A stretch of 64,000 bases of DNA from positions 16,808-80,807 of the forward strand of contig JAFGAL010000014.1 in assembly GCA_016933695.1 (NCBI GenBank), written 5' to 3'. Source of the stretch: Candidatus Zixiibacteriota bacterium (GTDB lineage Bacteria; Zixibacteria; MSB-5A5; GN15; PGXB01). Shown here piece after piece: positions 9,004 to 17,537 of this stretch (its first letter is position 1; each line of letters starts with the position of its first letter). The notes beneath the pieces are model-generated. The model did not search any database. It saw only the letters and a list, made by a program, of their open reading frames with translations, and was not told the DNA's origin. The position numbers and the translations under genes were made by a program.

Positions 9004-10903
9004 GCAGACCCGCACCAGAGTCAATGTCGACTTCCAGAGTGAGTTGGAGCACATGCTGATGGCGCGTCGCGCGGCCACTGAACCGGACTGGGCGAACACT
9101 ATCACCAACCTGCTCAAGCTGGCCCGGGAAGCCAACGAGTCCTTTGAATTCGATCGGGCCGTTGAGTACCTCAACACGCTCGAAGAAATCTGGAATACCA
9201 AGGGACTGCCGGAATTCTCGCTGGAGTTGCGTTTTGAACTCCATCGGGAAAAAGGCAAGGCTCTGGCATCGCAGGGTAAGCTCGACAAAGCCACACATGA
9301 ATATCAGAAAATCCTGAATTTTTGCCGAGATGCCGGACAGTTGCGGGTCAAGTCGGAGACCTTCACGCAAATTGGCCAGCTGATGGCCAAGAAGGGCGAC
9401 CATGATCGTGCTCTTGGATATCTGCAACGCGCCATCGGCGCCTACCGTCGACTCGACGATCAGCGCGGTATGTGCAAGGCCCTGCGGAACCTCGGGGTGA
9501 TCTACGTGGAACTCGGTGAGTTCGAAGAAGCCGAAGGCACGTACGACGAAGCGATTGCGGTCGCCCGCGAAATCGGCGATGATATGGTCTACGCCGACCT
9601 GGTCAACAATCTCGGCACGATCATGAATATGCGCGGCAAGTGGCAGAAGGCACTGGAGCTGTACCGCGAGTCGTTGCGTATTTATGAAGCCAATAAAGAA
9701 ATTCGTAAAACCGCCTATACCCGAAACAACGTCGGAATCACGCTCACCGAACAGGGCATGGATGACGATGCCTTTTCCTGGTTTCAGGAGGCGTATGAAA
9801 TCGCCGTGTCGATTAAAGACGAGGCACTGACGTTGATCGTTGATATTAATCTGGCCGATCTGTATCTGAAAAAAGGTGATCTTGCCGACGCGAAACGGCA
9901 TTGCCGCCGGGCGGAGCAGTATCTGATCAAAACCAATCGGAGCAACTCCACACTGGTGGAAACCAAAAAGACCGCCGGGAAGATAGCCTATCATGAACAG
10001 GATTACGATTGCGCCCTGTCATATCTGACCGAGGCGCTCGATCTCAGCCGCCATATCGGCGCACAGTTTCTTGAAGCGGAAGTCCTGCTGGAGCGAGGCA
10101 AGCTGTTCATGGCGATGGAGCGGCATCTTGACTCGCTGACTGATCTGGAATCCTCCTACCATATTTATACCGGGCTGAAAGCCGACGGCAAACGGGAACA
10201 GACCGAGGAAGTAATCAATTCCCTCGAATCGTTGTACCTCGACATTTTTAATTCCATGGCGCAACGCGTCGATCGCAAAGACCAGTACACCAAGGGTCAT
10301 TCCGATCGCGTGGCGTCTCTGTCGTTGCTGTTGGCCAAGGAACTCGGCCTGCGCGGGAACATGCTCAAGACTATCGTCGCGGCGGCGCTGTTGCATGATG
10401 TCGGCAAGATTCACATCGACAATACCATTCTCAAGAAGGCCGGGAAACTCACCGACCGGGAGTTTCAGGCGATTCAGAAGCATCCGGAATTCGGCGTGGA
10501 GCTTCTCCGTGGCAAGGAATTCCCCTGGGACATCAAACCGCTGGTACTGCATCATCATGAAAAGATGAACGGTCGCGGATATCCGCTGGGACTGAAGGGA
10601 GAAGATATTCCGCTTGGAGCCAGAATTATCTGTATTGCCGATGTATTCGACGCCCTGACCTCTGACCGCGTGTACCGTGCCGCGTTCGATACCGACAAGG
10701 CGCTTGATATCATGCAGAAGGAATCGGGGACGTCATTCGATCCGGTCCTGTTGAAGTGTTTCATGAATATCATTCACCAGGGCAAAGCCGATCCGGTTAT
10801 CAACGCCCGCACCCGCGAAGATGAACTCTACAGCATCTGGTCGCAATGCACCATCGAGGATAACAACCCGAAACAGGCCAAACAGGCGGTTACCGCCACA
10901 TAG
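8996..10903 (+). CDS. TPR-HD-GYP domain protein (putative cyclic-di-GMP phosphodiesterase)
   Basis: A 635-residue protein with about nine TPR units over residues 15-410 and a C-terminal HD-GYP domain. The catalytic features are intact: HDVGK (H467, D468), the downstream HHHEKMNGRGYP with GYP at 528-530, and DVFDALTSDR. HD-GYP proteins hydrolyse cyclic-di-GMP or related cyclic dinucleotides. In place of a receiver or GAF sensor, the N-terminal half is all TPR, implying control by protein binding. The start at 8996 has AAGGAGG upstream and overlaps the previous stop. It is the last gene of the run and ends before a strong terminator. Confidence 0.88.
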   Translation: MPEQTRTRVNVDFQSELEHMLMARRAATEPDWANTITNLLKLAREANESFEFDRAVEYLNTLEEIWNTKGLPEFSLELRFELHREKGKALASQGKLDKATHEYQKILNFCRDAGQLRVKSETFTQIGQLMAKKGDHDRALGYLQRAIGAYRRLDDQRGMCKALRNLGVIYVELGEFEEAEGTYDEAIAVAREIGDDMVYADLVNNLGTIMNMRGKWQKALELYRESLRIYEANKEIRKTAYTRNNVGITLTEQGMDDDAFSWFQEAYEIAVSIKDEALTLIVDINLADLYLKKGDLADAKRHCRRAEQYLIKTNRSNSTLVETKKTAGKIAYHEQDYDCALSYLTEALDLSRHIGAQFLEAEVLLERGKLFMAMERHLDSLTDLESSYHIYTGLKADGKREQTEEVINSLESLYLDIFNSMAQRVDRKDQYTKGHSDRVASLSLLLAKELGLRGNMLKTIVAAALLHDVGKIHIDNTILKKAGKLTDREFQAIQKHPEFGVELLRGKEFPWDIKPLVLHHHEKMNGRGYPLGLKGEDIPLGARIICIADVFDALTSDRVYRAAFDTDKALDIMQKESGTSFDPVLLKCFMNIIHQGKADPVINARTREDELYSIWSQCTIEDNNPKQAKQAVTAT

Positions 10904-10962
10904 TTCGAACGCCGGAATCACACCGGCCGAAACGATACAAGTCACTCATTACGCTTCCAAGC

Positions 10963-10997
10963 GGCGGCGGGACTTCGGTTCCGCCGCCATCTTTTTT
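10963..10997 (+). terminator. Rho-independent terminator
   Basis: A 10-bp stem GGCGGCGGGA / TTCCGCCGCC (one G-U pair) with loop CTTCGG is followed within a few bases by six Ts. It ends the lipoprotein-TPR-HD-GYP run. Confidence 0.85.
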
Positions 10998-11136
10998 GCA
11001 TCCTGACGGAAAATCGCAGGAATAATCGCAAGAATCCCATTGAAAGACGCCTGCCATTTTTGTTTATTACAAAGCGTGGGAACCTAAGTTAAAAACCTCG
11101 GATCGCGTGAATGACCGAATAACTTTCGGGGGTCTT

Positions 11137-13155
11137 GTGTCAAATACCGAACTGGACGAGCTTTGTATCAATACGCTTCGCTTTCTGTCAGCGGATGCCG
11201 TGCAAAAGGCCAACTCCGGACATCCCGGTCTGCCGATGGGAGCGGCGGCACCGGCGTATTGTCTCTGGCATCATTTTTTAAAATGCAATCCCCGGGATCC
11301 GCACTGGCCCGATCGGGATCGATTTATCCTTTCGGCGGGGCACGGTTCGGCCCTGTTGTATGCGCTATTACATGTTACCGGATTTGATTTGTCACTCGAC
11401 GAAATCAAAGATTTCCGGCAATGGGGAAGTCGTACGCCTGGCCATCCGGAATACGGCATGACTCCCGGAGTCGAAGCCACTACCGGACCTTTGGGACAGG
11501 GAATCGGCAATGCGGTTGGCATGGCAATCGCCGAAACCTCTTTGGCGGCGCGATTCAATCGTCCGGAATACATAATAATCGACCATTATACCTATGCACT
11601 GGCTGGTGACGGCGACCTGATGGAGGGGATCTCATCCGAGGCGGCTTCGCTGGCGGGGCATCTCAAACTCGGAAAACTGATTGTCCTGTACGACAGCAAC
11701 AATATCACCATCGAGGGCAACACCGATTTAACGTTCAGTGAAAACGTTGGCGGGCGTTTTCAGTCATACGGCTGGCATACGCAAACGGTATCTGATGGCA
11801 ACAATGTCGAGGCGATTGCCGGTGCAGTCGAAACGGCACAACAAGAATCCAATCGGCCATCGCTGATTGAGGTGCGCACCCATATCGGATTCGGCAGTCC
11901 GCATAAACAGGATCAGTCTTCCGCCCACGGCGAGCCGCTCGGTGAAGAGGAATTGCGTCTTGCCAAGCGCAATCTCGGCTGGCCGGAAGACAAGATGTTT
12001 TATGTGCCCGATAAAGCCCGTGATCGTTTCCGACAGGTCATTGCCCGAGGCAAGGATGTTCAGGATAAATGGCAAGTGCTGTTTGCTTCCTATGTGAAAA
12101 GATACCCGGATCTGGCGGAGGAATTCCAACGGGCTATAAAGGGTGAATTGCCCGTCGGCTGGGAAAACGACCTTCCGCAATTCACTCCCGCCGACGGACC
12201 GTTGGCGACCCGTGCGGTATCCGGCAAGGCATTGAATGCTGTTGCGAAGCATCTACCCGAAATGATGGGCGGTTCGGCTGATCTGGCGCCGAGTAACAAG
12301 ACGTTAATAGCCAATGACGTCGATTATTCTCCCGCCAACAGGAGTGGGCGGAATATGCGTTTCGGGATTCGCGAACATGCCATGGGGGCGATTGCCAACG
12401 GTATGGCTTATCATAAGGGCCTCATTCCTTATTGCGCAACGTTTCTGATCTTCAGTGATTATTTGCGCCCCGCAATCCGTCTGGCGGCACTGGGGAAACT
12501 TCCTGTTATATATGTCTTTACCCATGACAGTCTGGCTGTCGGCGAGGATGGCCCCACCCATCAGCCGGTTGAACAACTATTGGCTTTGCGTGCGATTCCG
12601 GGGTTGGTTGTAATACGTCCCGCCGATGCCAATGAAACAGTGGCGGCCTGGCAATATGCCATCACTCACCGGGATCAACCGGTGGCATTGGCCCTGACCA
12701 GACAGAAAGTACCGGTTCTAGATAAGACAACTATCCCCGGCATTGCTGAGGGAGTTTCCAAAGGCGGTTATATACTTGCGGAATCATCACGGGAAAACGA
12801 CCCGGAGCTTATCATTGTCGCGACTGGGTCCGAAGTTCATCTGGCTCTTGAAGCCCATAAAAAACTTACTTCCGAGGGATGCCAGATCAGGGTTGTCAGC
12901 CTGCCCAGTTGGAACCTTTTTATGCAACAGGATGAGAGTTACCGCACCCGAACAATCCCCGGGAACATCCCGATAATGACAATAGAGGCAGGGGTTTCAT
13001 TGGGATGGCAGTCATATGTGGAAACAAATGTCACTGCGATCGGGGTGGATCGGTTCGGATCATCGGCTCCCGGCAAAATCGTCATGGATAAATACGGATT
13101 CAACGTGGAAAACGTCTGTCAGAAAGCGCATTCGTTGATCCAATGTCGAGTGTAA
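11137..13155 (+). CDS. tkt: Transketolase
   Basis: A 672-residue full-length transketolase, which transfers two-carbon units between sugar phosphates in the pentose phosphate and Calvin-type pathways using thiamine diphosphate. The sequence shows the N-terminal [11 protein letters not shown], the ThDP site [13 protein letters not shown]...DSNN, the central [11 protein letters not shown] and the transketolase signature [17 protein letters not shown]. The start is a GTG at 11137 giving a conventional [16 protein letters not shown]-terminus, with GGGGG a few bases upstream; a GTG at 11107 is the alternative. It appears monocistronic. A perfect 12-bp hairpin lies downstream. Confidence 0.96.
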   Translation: MSNTELDELCINTLRFLSADAVQKANSGHPGLPMGAAAPAYCLWHHFLKCNPRDPHWPDRDRFILSAGHGSALLYALLHVTGFDLSLDEIKDFRQWGSRTPGHPEYGMTPGVEATTGPLGQGIGNAVGMAIAETSLAARFNRPEYIIIDHYTYALAGDGDLMEGISSEAASLAGHLKLGKLIVLYDSNNITIEGNTDLTFSENVGGRFQSYGWHTQTVSDGNNVEAIAGAVETAQQESNRPSLIEVRTHIGFGSPHKQDQSSAHGEPLGEEELRLAKRNLGWPEDKMFYVPDKARDRFRQVIARGKDVQDKWQVLFASYVKRYPDLAEEFQRAIKGELPVGWENDLPQFTPADGPLATRAVSGKALNAVAKHLPEMMGGSADLAPSNKTLIANDVDYSPANRSGRNMRFGIREHAMGAIANGMAYHKGLIPYCATFLIFSDYLRPAIRLAALGKLPVIYVFTHDSLAVGEDGPTHQPVEQLLALRAIPGLVVIRPADANETVAAWQYAITHRDQPVALALTRQKVPVLDKTTIPGIAEGVSKGGYILAESSRENDPELIIVATGSEVHLALEAHKKLTSEGCQIRVVSLPSWNLFMQQDESYRTRTIPGNIPIMTIEAGVSLGWQSYVETNVTAIGVDRFGSSAPGKIVMDKYGFNVENVCQKAHSLIQCRV

Positions 13156-13205
13156 AAGGGGTCGATTCAAGGCTGAATATCCGGCGTAAATAGCTCAGAA
13201 AGCCA

Positions 13206-13235
13206 ATCATCGGCGCCAAAACAGGCGCCGATGAT
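13206..13235 (+). terminator. Perfect 12-bp hairpin after transketolase
   Basis: ATCATCGGCGCC and GGCGCCGATGAT are exact complements around a 6-base A-rich loop. No T-tract follows immediately (the first run of Ts is about 15 bases on), so it is either a non-canonical terminator or an RNA-stabilising hairpin. Confidence 0.5.
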
Positions 13236-13309
13236 CAAATCAAACGCATTTTTTCGGCAATATGTAAAAAAAACAGGGGGGATCGGCATTTTTGGGCCGG
13301 TTAAATACT

Positions 13310-13464
13310 CTTGCATATGAGTTGGGTGGGTAATTCGCTAGGAATCAAGAGAGTTATGCCCGGCTCATGGCAGAGATTGCTGGACCAGATTACATAAATT
13401 ACCCTCTGTTTTGTGCTTAGCTGGCAGGGAGTGAATTCCCTAACTCACTTCCTGCCCTTTCTTT
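13310..13464 (+). ncRNA. Candidate structured RNA or leader upstream of the sigma-CHAT operon
   Basis: The octamers GGGTAATT near 13327-13334 and AATTACCC near 13397-13404 are complementary and enclose smaller potential stems. The stretch ends in a 12-bp hairpin with one G-U pair (13423-13434 with 13445-13456) and CTTTCTTT, resembling an intrinsic terminator. It could be a small RNA gene or an attenuated leader of the sigma-factor operon. It matches no RNA family I recognise (not RNase P, tmRNA or SRP RNA). Confidence 0.25.
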
Positions 13465-13553
13465 AAAAGAAGATCGAGGGAGAAAATGGAATAAGACGGT
13501 CGGGGACCGTATTCGGCGGTGACTTTAAAAATCAAATTGTTTACATTGGCATC

Positions 13554-14126
13554 GTGGGTACCTATGACAGCACCAATCTGATATCCCTGGTCAAGCAATG
13601 CCGTGAAGGGGACAAACGGGCCTGGGAGATTCTGGTTCGACGCATTACACCGCTGATATTCTCGATCTGTCACGACGTGGAATTGAGCAGAGACGAACGA
13701 TATGATGTTTTGGGACAGGTGTTGTTGCTGTTGCTTGAACATCTTGATAACGTTAAGTCGGCGGATAAACTGCTTTCGTATGTTGCCACTATGACACGCC
13801 GGGAAATATACGCCAGACACAGACGGTCGTTATATTTCCGCAATGCCCGCGATACCATGATCGAGCAAATGTATCAAGCACAACCCGGAACGCCCGACGA
13901 AATATTCGAACAAACCCGGACTACCGAGGGCGTGATGCAGGCGATGGCGCTGTTGCCCAAAAGAGATTATGAACTTTTATACGCGCTCTTTTTCGATTCT
14001 GCGCAACCAAGCTACGAGGATATATCGGCGCGACTCGGGATCGGTGTGCCGACGATCGGATCGGCGCGTGGGCGAGCATTGCGAAAGCTGTATACCATAA
14101 TGAAAAGAAGGAATTTCTTTGATTGA
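13554..14126 (+). CDS. ECF-like RNA polymerase sigma factor of the CHAT operon
   Basis: A 190-residue sigma-70-family protein. Residues 5-75 fit region 2 (ISLVKQCREGDKRAWEILVR, then a short RREIYARHRR basic patch), and residues 125-180 fit region 4 (LPKRDYELLYALFF, SYEDISARLGIGVPTIGSAR, a helix-turn-helix). It starts with GTG at 13554; no ATG alternative exists near the N-terminus and the ribosome-binding site is weak. It leads an operon with a small anti-sigma-like gene 48 bases downstream, then the TPR-CHAT protease and a secreted subtilase. It presumably directs polymerase to the operon itself and perhaps to secreted-protease genes; targets are not visible here. Confidence 0.82.
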   Translation: MGTYDSTNLISLVKQCREGDKRAWEILVRRITPLIFSICHDVELSRDERYDVLGQVLLLLLEHLDNVKSADKLLSYVATMTRREIYARHRRSLYFRNARDTMIEQMYQAQPGTPDEIFEQTRTTEGVMQAMALLPKRDYELLYALFFDSAQPSYEDISARLGIGVPTIGSARGRALRKLYTIMKRRNFFD

Positions 14127-14174
14127 GAAGGCATCTACCATAAACCCGGAAAAGGAATTATCGGGACCAAGGGA

Positions 14175-14762
14175 ATGAAAAACAAAGAACACATAATCGA
14201 TCTGTTAACGGCGTATGTGTGCGGAACGCTTTCTTCCAAGGAACGACAGCGGGTCGAATCATGGCTGAGGACTGACCGCGAAGCGGTGGAGCTGTACGAA
14301 CTCGTTCGGCACCTGCACCGGACCGGGAAAACGACCGACTGGCAACAGACTCAGGACACGGCGGCCAAACTGTCAAAGCGACTTTTTGATGATTTTCAAA
14401 AACGGAAAAAGGCCGGACCGATGCGGGGTATTACAGTATTCGATTCACAGATGCTGCCGCTTCCCGAGGGAGTCCGACCGGCAACGGTCAGCACGCGGCG
14501 TTTGAAGTATGCATTCGCGGATATGAATCTGGATATATCCCTGTACCCGGTCACTACCGATTCGTATGAATTGATCGGCAGAATTGCGGGGCTGGAATCG
14601 TACGATGATGTCACGGTCATGCTTCGTTCGGGGAAATCCTCATTTACCGCGCCGCTGGATCGACACGGTCTGTTTCGGCTGGAACGCATTCCGACTCAAA
14701 CCTATACCCTGACGGTCAAATCGGGGAAAAGAAATCGCGGGATGATTGATATCGAATTATGA
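14175..14762 (+). CDS. Small anti-sigma-like protein between sigma factor and CHAT protease
   Basis: A 195-residue soluble protein. The first 55 residues (IIDLLTAYVCGTLSSKERQR, then VESWL) resemble the helical N-terminus of anti-sigma factors: an 'a.y..G.Ls..er..ve..l' pattern, but without the H-x3-C-x2-C zinc residues. No transmembrane helix is seen. The C-terminal ~90 residues are beta-rich (YELIGRI...VTVMLRSGKSSFTAPLDRHGLFRLERIP...YTLTVKSG), like an Ig-fold or carboxypeptidase-regulatory-like domain. It overlaps the CHAT gene by ATGA, so the two are made together. The inferred role is sigma-factor control, possibly released by CHAT cleavage. No known family was recognised with confidence. 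Confidence 0.6.
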   Translation: MKNKEHIIDLLTAYVCGTLSSKERQRVESWLRTDREAVELYELVRHLHRTGKTTDWQQTQDTAAKLSKRLFDDFQKRKKAGPMRGITVFDSQMLPLPEGVRPATVSTRRLKYAFADMNLDISLYPVTTDSYELIGRIAGLESYDDVTVMLRSGKSSFTAPLDRHGLFRLERIPTQTYTLTVKSGKRNRGMIDIEL

Positions 14763-17521
14763 TAGCGCTGTCGCATATACAGTCTTTGGAAAACCGGCGA
14801 CGTGTTGCCGAATATGTAACGCGGAAGTATCAGGGTGATCTGGTACGATTTATCGATGATGTCGATAACACCATCAACACCCTGTTGCGCACCGATCTGG
14901 AACAAGCCGGGCGGATTGCGTCCGCGATGGTGCGCGTGTTTGGATACCTGCCTAAAGAGTATAAGCCGCGACTGCTGGCAATACGGGGCCGGGTCGCTCA
15001 CTGGACGGGCGATGAAAAAGCGGCATTGCGCTATTATCGGCGCGCTCGGGACATCTACCAGAGGAGGGGGGATGCCGGACGCGCCGCAAAATTAGGTAAG
15101 GGGCTGATGGAGGTGTACCGGTATCTGGGACGGTACGATGAGGCCCTCGAAATCGGGAAAACCTCTCTGCGGTATTTTCGTCGGCACGGGCTCAACCGCA
15201 CGGCCGGCGAAGTCATGAACAATATCGGCAATGTCTATCATCGCATGGACAACAACCGCATGGCTCTGAAATACTACGATTGGGCCAGAGACATCTTCGC
15301 CAAGGACGGCGGAATCCCGCTGGCGGTGGTCGAATACAACCGCGCCAATATTTATGCCAATCTCAATCGACTGGACGAAGCGGAGCGGTTGTATGCAACG
15401 GCGGCCAAATTGTATGAGACCACCGGAATGCACATCGCGAAGTGCCAGGCGAAATATTCGCTTGCGTATTTGTATTTCTTGGGGCACAAGTATACCCAGG
15501 CGTTAAAGACCTTCGAAGAAGTATATGACGACTTCGGCCGTCTGGGCGACCGTAAATCGTCGACCGTGACCCAGCTTGATATCGCGGAAATAAATATCCA
15601 GCTCAATCAGTTCGGAAGCGCCATCGCCATCTCAGAGGACATTATCCCGACCTTTCAGATTCTGGGCATGACATACGAACAGGCCAAGGCACTGTTTTTT
15701 GCATCAGAAGCCCGGGCGCGGCTGGGGGATTATCACCAATCACTGCAGCAGCTGAAAAAAGCCAGGCGGCTGTTTATCCGGGAAGGCAATATCCTCTGGC
15801 AGGGGATGGTGAATATCGCAAGAAGCAGACTGCTTGTGGCGCAAAAGCGATATCCTCAGGCGCTGGCGGCGGCGGCGGAGGCGATTCGTCAGTTCAGCCG
15901 CAGTGGCGACATTCGCCGGAAAAACGACGCCGAGATCGCCAGGCTGGACGTGCTGGTGGCATCGGGCAAACACCAGCAGGGATTCCGGCTGGCGGACCGA
16001 CTGGCGAAAAGAAAGCTGGTCGGGTATCAGCGCTATAATCTGGATTGCCTGGTCGGGCGCTGTCTTTTCGAGCGCCGGGAATACACAGCCGCGCTGGCCA
16101 AATACAAATCCGGTGTCCGCAACGTGGAAAAGATGCTGACGGGATTGTATCCGGATGAAATCCGGCATTTCTTTGTGATCGACAAGTACGACTGTTATAA
16201 AATGGTGGTGGACTGCCTGCTGAAAATGGGGCGGTATCGCGATTCGTTCATGACCAACCTGCGGGCGCTGGAGATTATTAACGGCGAATTCGCCTTTGCC
16301 TCCCGTCTTGAAGCGGAGGTTCCCCGGGAACTGCTCGATCAGCGCAATGCTCTGCGCGCGGCATTGAAACGATTGCACCATCCGTCGAAAAGCGATTACC
16401 GCCAGGAAAGCACCGACTCAGTGTACTACGTATTGGAGCACCAGCTCTGGTCAACCGAACGCAAAATGCGGTCATGTTTGTATCCCGAACACCCCTCACG
16501 AAACCGAACCCCTCTGGTTGGAGGCAACCTGCAAACCCGGCTCGAGCCGGATGAGACGATTGTCAATTTTATCTCCATGGGGACACGTACGGGGGCGTTT
16601 TGCGTGACATTGGATCGCGTGCGGTTCATTGAATTCAATGTGTCGACAACTGCGCTGGAAGTTGTACTGCGCAAATTGCATTTTATTTTTGAAAATTCGG
16701 TCTATGATCGTGCCGATGCCTTGGCCATGAAGGAAATGGCCGATGAACATCTGCGGGAAATTTACAGCGATTTGATCGCGCCACTACAGCCATACCTTGC
16801 GGGAAATCGGATTCTTATTCTCGCTGACAGCCCGTTCAATCAGATTCCGTTTCATGCCTTGCGGGATCATGAAGGCCGTTATCTTAACGAGACGCTGTCC
16901 ATGCACATCGCCATCAATCCGAATGACATGGAGTATCGTCGGATGTCTCCGGCCAAATGGCAAACCCGGCGCAATGCCGTTTTTGCCGTTTCATCGGACC
17001 TGTTGCCGTCAATTGAAACCGAGACCGGCCATATCAAGAAGGCGTTTTCCAAAGCCCATGTCTATATGGCCGACAAAGCTACCTGCGACAACCTGACCAG
17101 AGAATTGTGCAATTGCACCGGATTCGTTCATATCGCGGCCCACGCCTCGCGATCTTCGGAAAACCCGCTTTTCTCGAGAATTCTGCTTTACGAGGGGCCG
17201 TTTTTCCCCTTTGATTTGTTCAAATCGGGCGTGAAAGCTCAATTGGTAACGCTTTCCGGTTGTCAAACCGCCGCTCCCGGCTTATATTACGGTAACTCGT
17301 TCAGCCTTGCCAAAGCCTTTCATCAGGCGGGCGGGCGGTACGTGCTGGCGTCGCTCTGGCCGGTGTCGGATGATATCAGCATGGGGTTTATGATGACGTT
17401 TTACAGGGCGCTGGCCGATAAAAAAGACATACAGGCGGCTTATCGTTCCGCTTTGCAAAGAATGAGTGACAGCACGAACAACCCGGCATTTTGGGGAGCG
17501 TTTGTTTTGCTGGGTGTTTAG
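14759..17521 (+). CDS. TPR-CHAT caspase-like protease
   Basis: A 920-residue protein. Residues 40-520 are tandem TPRs (for example GEVMNNIGNVYHRMDNNRMA). The C-terminal ~270 residues form a CHAT domain of the caspase/separase fold: ILILADSPFNQIPFHAL, then the catalytic histidine in HIAAHAS (H795), the catalytic cysteine in TLSGCQTA (C835), and the family ending LWPVSDD...NPAFWGAFVLLG. Both dyad residues are intact, so it should be an active cysteine protease gated by TPR binding. No signal peptide is seen; it is probably cytoplasmic. Its start overlaps the anti-sigma-like gene and the subtilase gene begins 16 bases after its stop. It resembles the TPR-CHAT of type III-E CRISPR systems in layout only; no CRISPR genes are present. 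Confidence 0.9.
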   Translation: MIALSHIQSLENRRRVAEYVTRKYQGDLVRFIDDVDNTINTLLRTDLEQAGRIASAMVRVFGYLPKEYKPRLLAIRGRVAHWTGDEKAALRYYRRARDIYQRRGDAGRAAKLGKGLMEVYRYLGRYDEALEIGKTSLRYFRRHGLNRTAGEVMNNIGNVYHRMDNNRMALKYYDWARDIFAKDGGIPLAVVEYNRANIYANLNRLDEAERLYATAAKLYETTGMHIAKCQAKYSLAYLYFLGHKYTQALKTFEEVYDDFGRLGDRKSSTVTQLDIAEINIQLNQFGSAIAISEDIIPTFQILGMTYEQAKALFFASEARARLGDYHQSLQQLKKARRLFIREGNILWQGMVNIARSRLLVAQKRYPQALAAAAEAIRQFSRSGDIRRKNDAEIARLDVLVASGKHQQGFRLADRLAKRKLVGYQRYNLDCLVGRCLFERREYTAALAKYKSGVRNVEKMLTGLYPDEIRHFFVIDKYDCYKMVVDCLLKMGRYRDSFMTNLRALEIINGEFAFASRLEAEVPRELLDQRNALRAALKRLHHPSKSDYRQESTDSVYYVLEHQLWSTERKMRSCLYPEHPSRNRTPLVGGNLQTRLEPDETIVNFISMGTRTGAFCVTLDRVRFIEFNVSTTALEVVLRKLHFIFENSVYDRADALAMKEMADEHLREIYSDLIAPLQPYLAGNRILILADSPFNQIPFHALRDHEGRYLNETLSMHIAINPNDMEYRRMSPAKWQTRRNAVFAVSSDLLPSIETETGHIKKAFSKAHVYMADKATCDNLTRELCNCTGFVHIAAHASRSSENPLFSRILLYEGPFFPFDLFKSGVKAQLVTLSGCQTAAPGLYYGNSFSLAKAFHQAGGRYVLASLWPVSDDISMGFMMTFYRALADKKDIQAAYRSALQRMSDSTNNPAFWGAFVLLGV

Positions 17522-17537
17522 AAGAAGAGAGGTTTCC

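Larger units (their letters stand above)
13156..13553. other. 398-base intergenic region with two strong hairpins
   Basis: No coding frame with a ribosome-binding site is apparent. It holds a perfect 12-bp hairpin at 13206-13235, a poly-A/poly-G stretch near 13264-13280, a possibly structured stretch at 13310-13410, and a second hairpin with a T-rich tail at 13423-13464. The sigma-factor gene begins at 13554. Confidence 0.6.

Noticed and set aside
8951..9994. 347-residue minus-strand frame
   Set aside because: It is antisense to the TPR part of the HD-GYP protein; no ribosome-binding site or motif supports it.
13554..17521. Type III-E CRISPR Craspase locus
   Set aside because: TPR-CHAT and a sigma factor are present, but there is no gRAMP effector, Cas1/Cas2 or repeat array in the window; only the logic is comparable.
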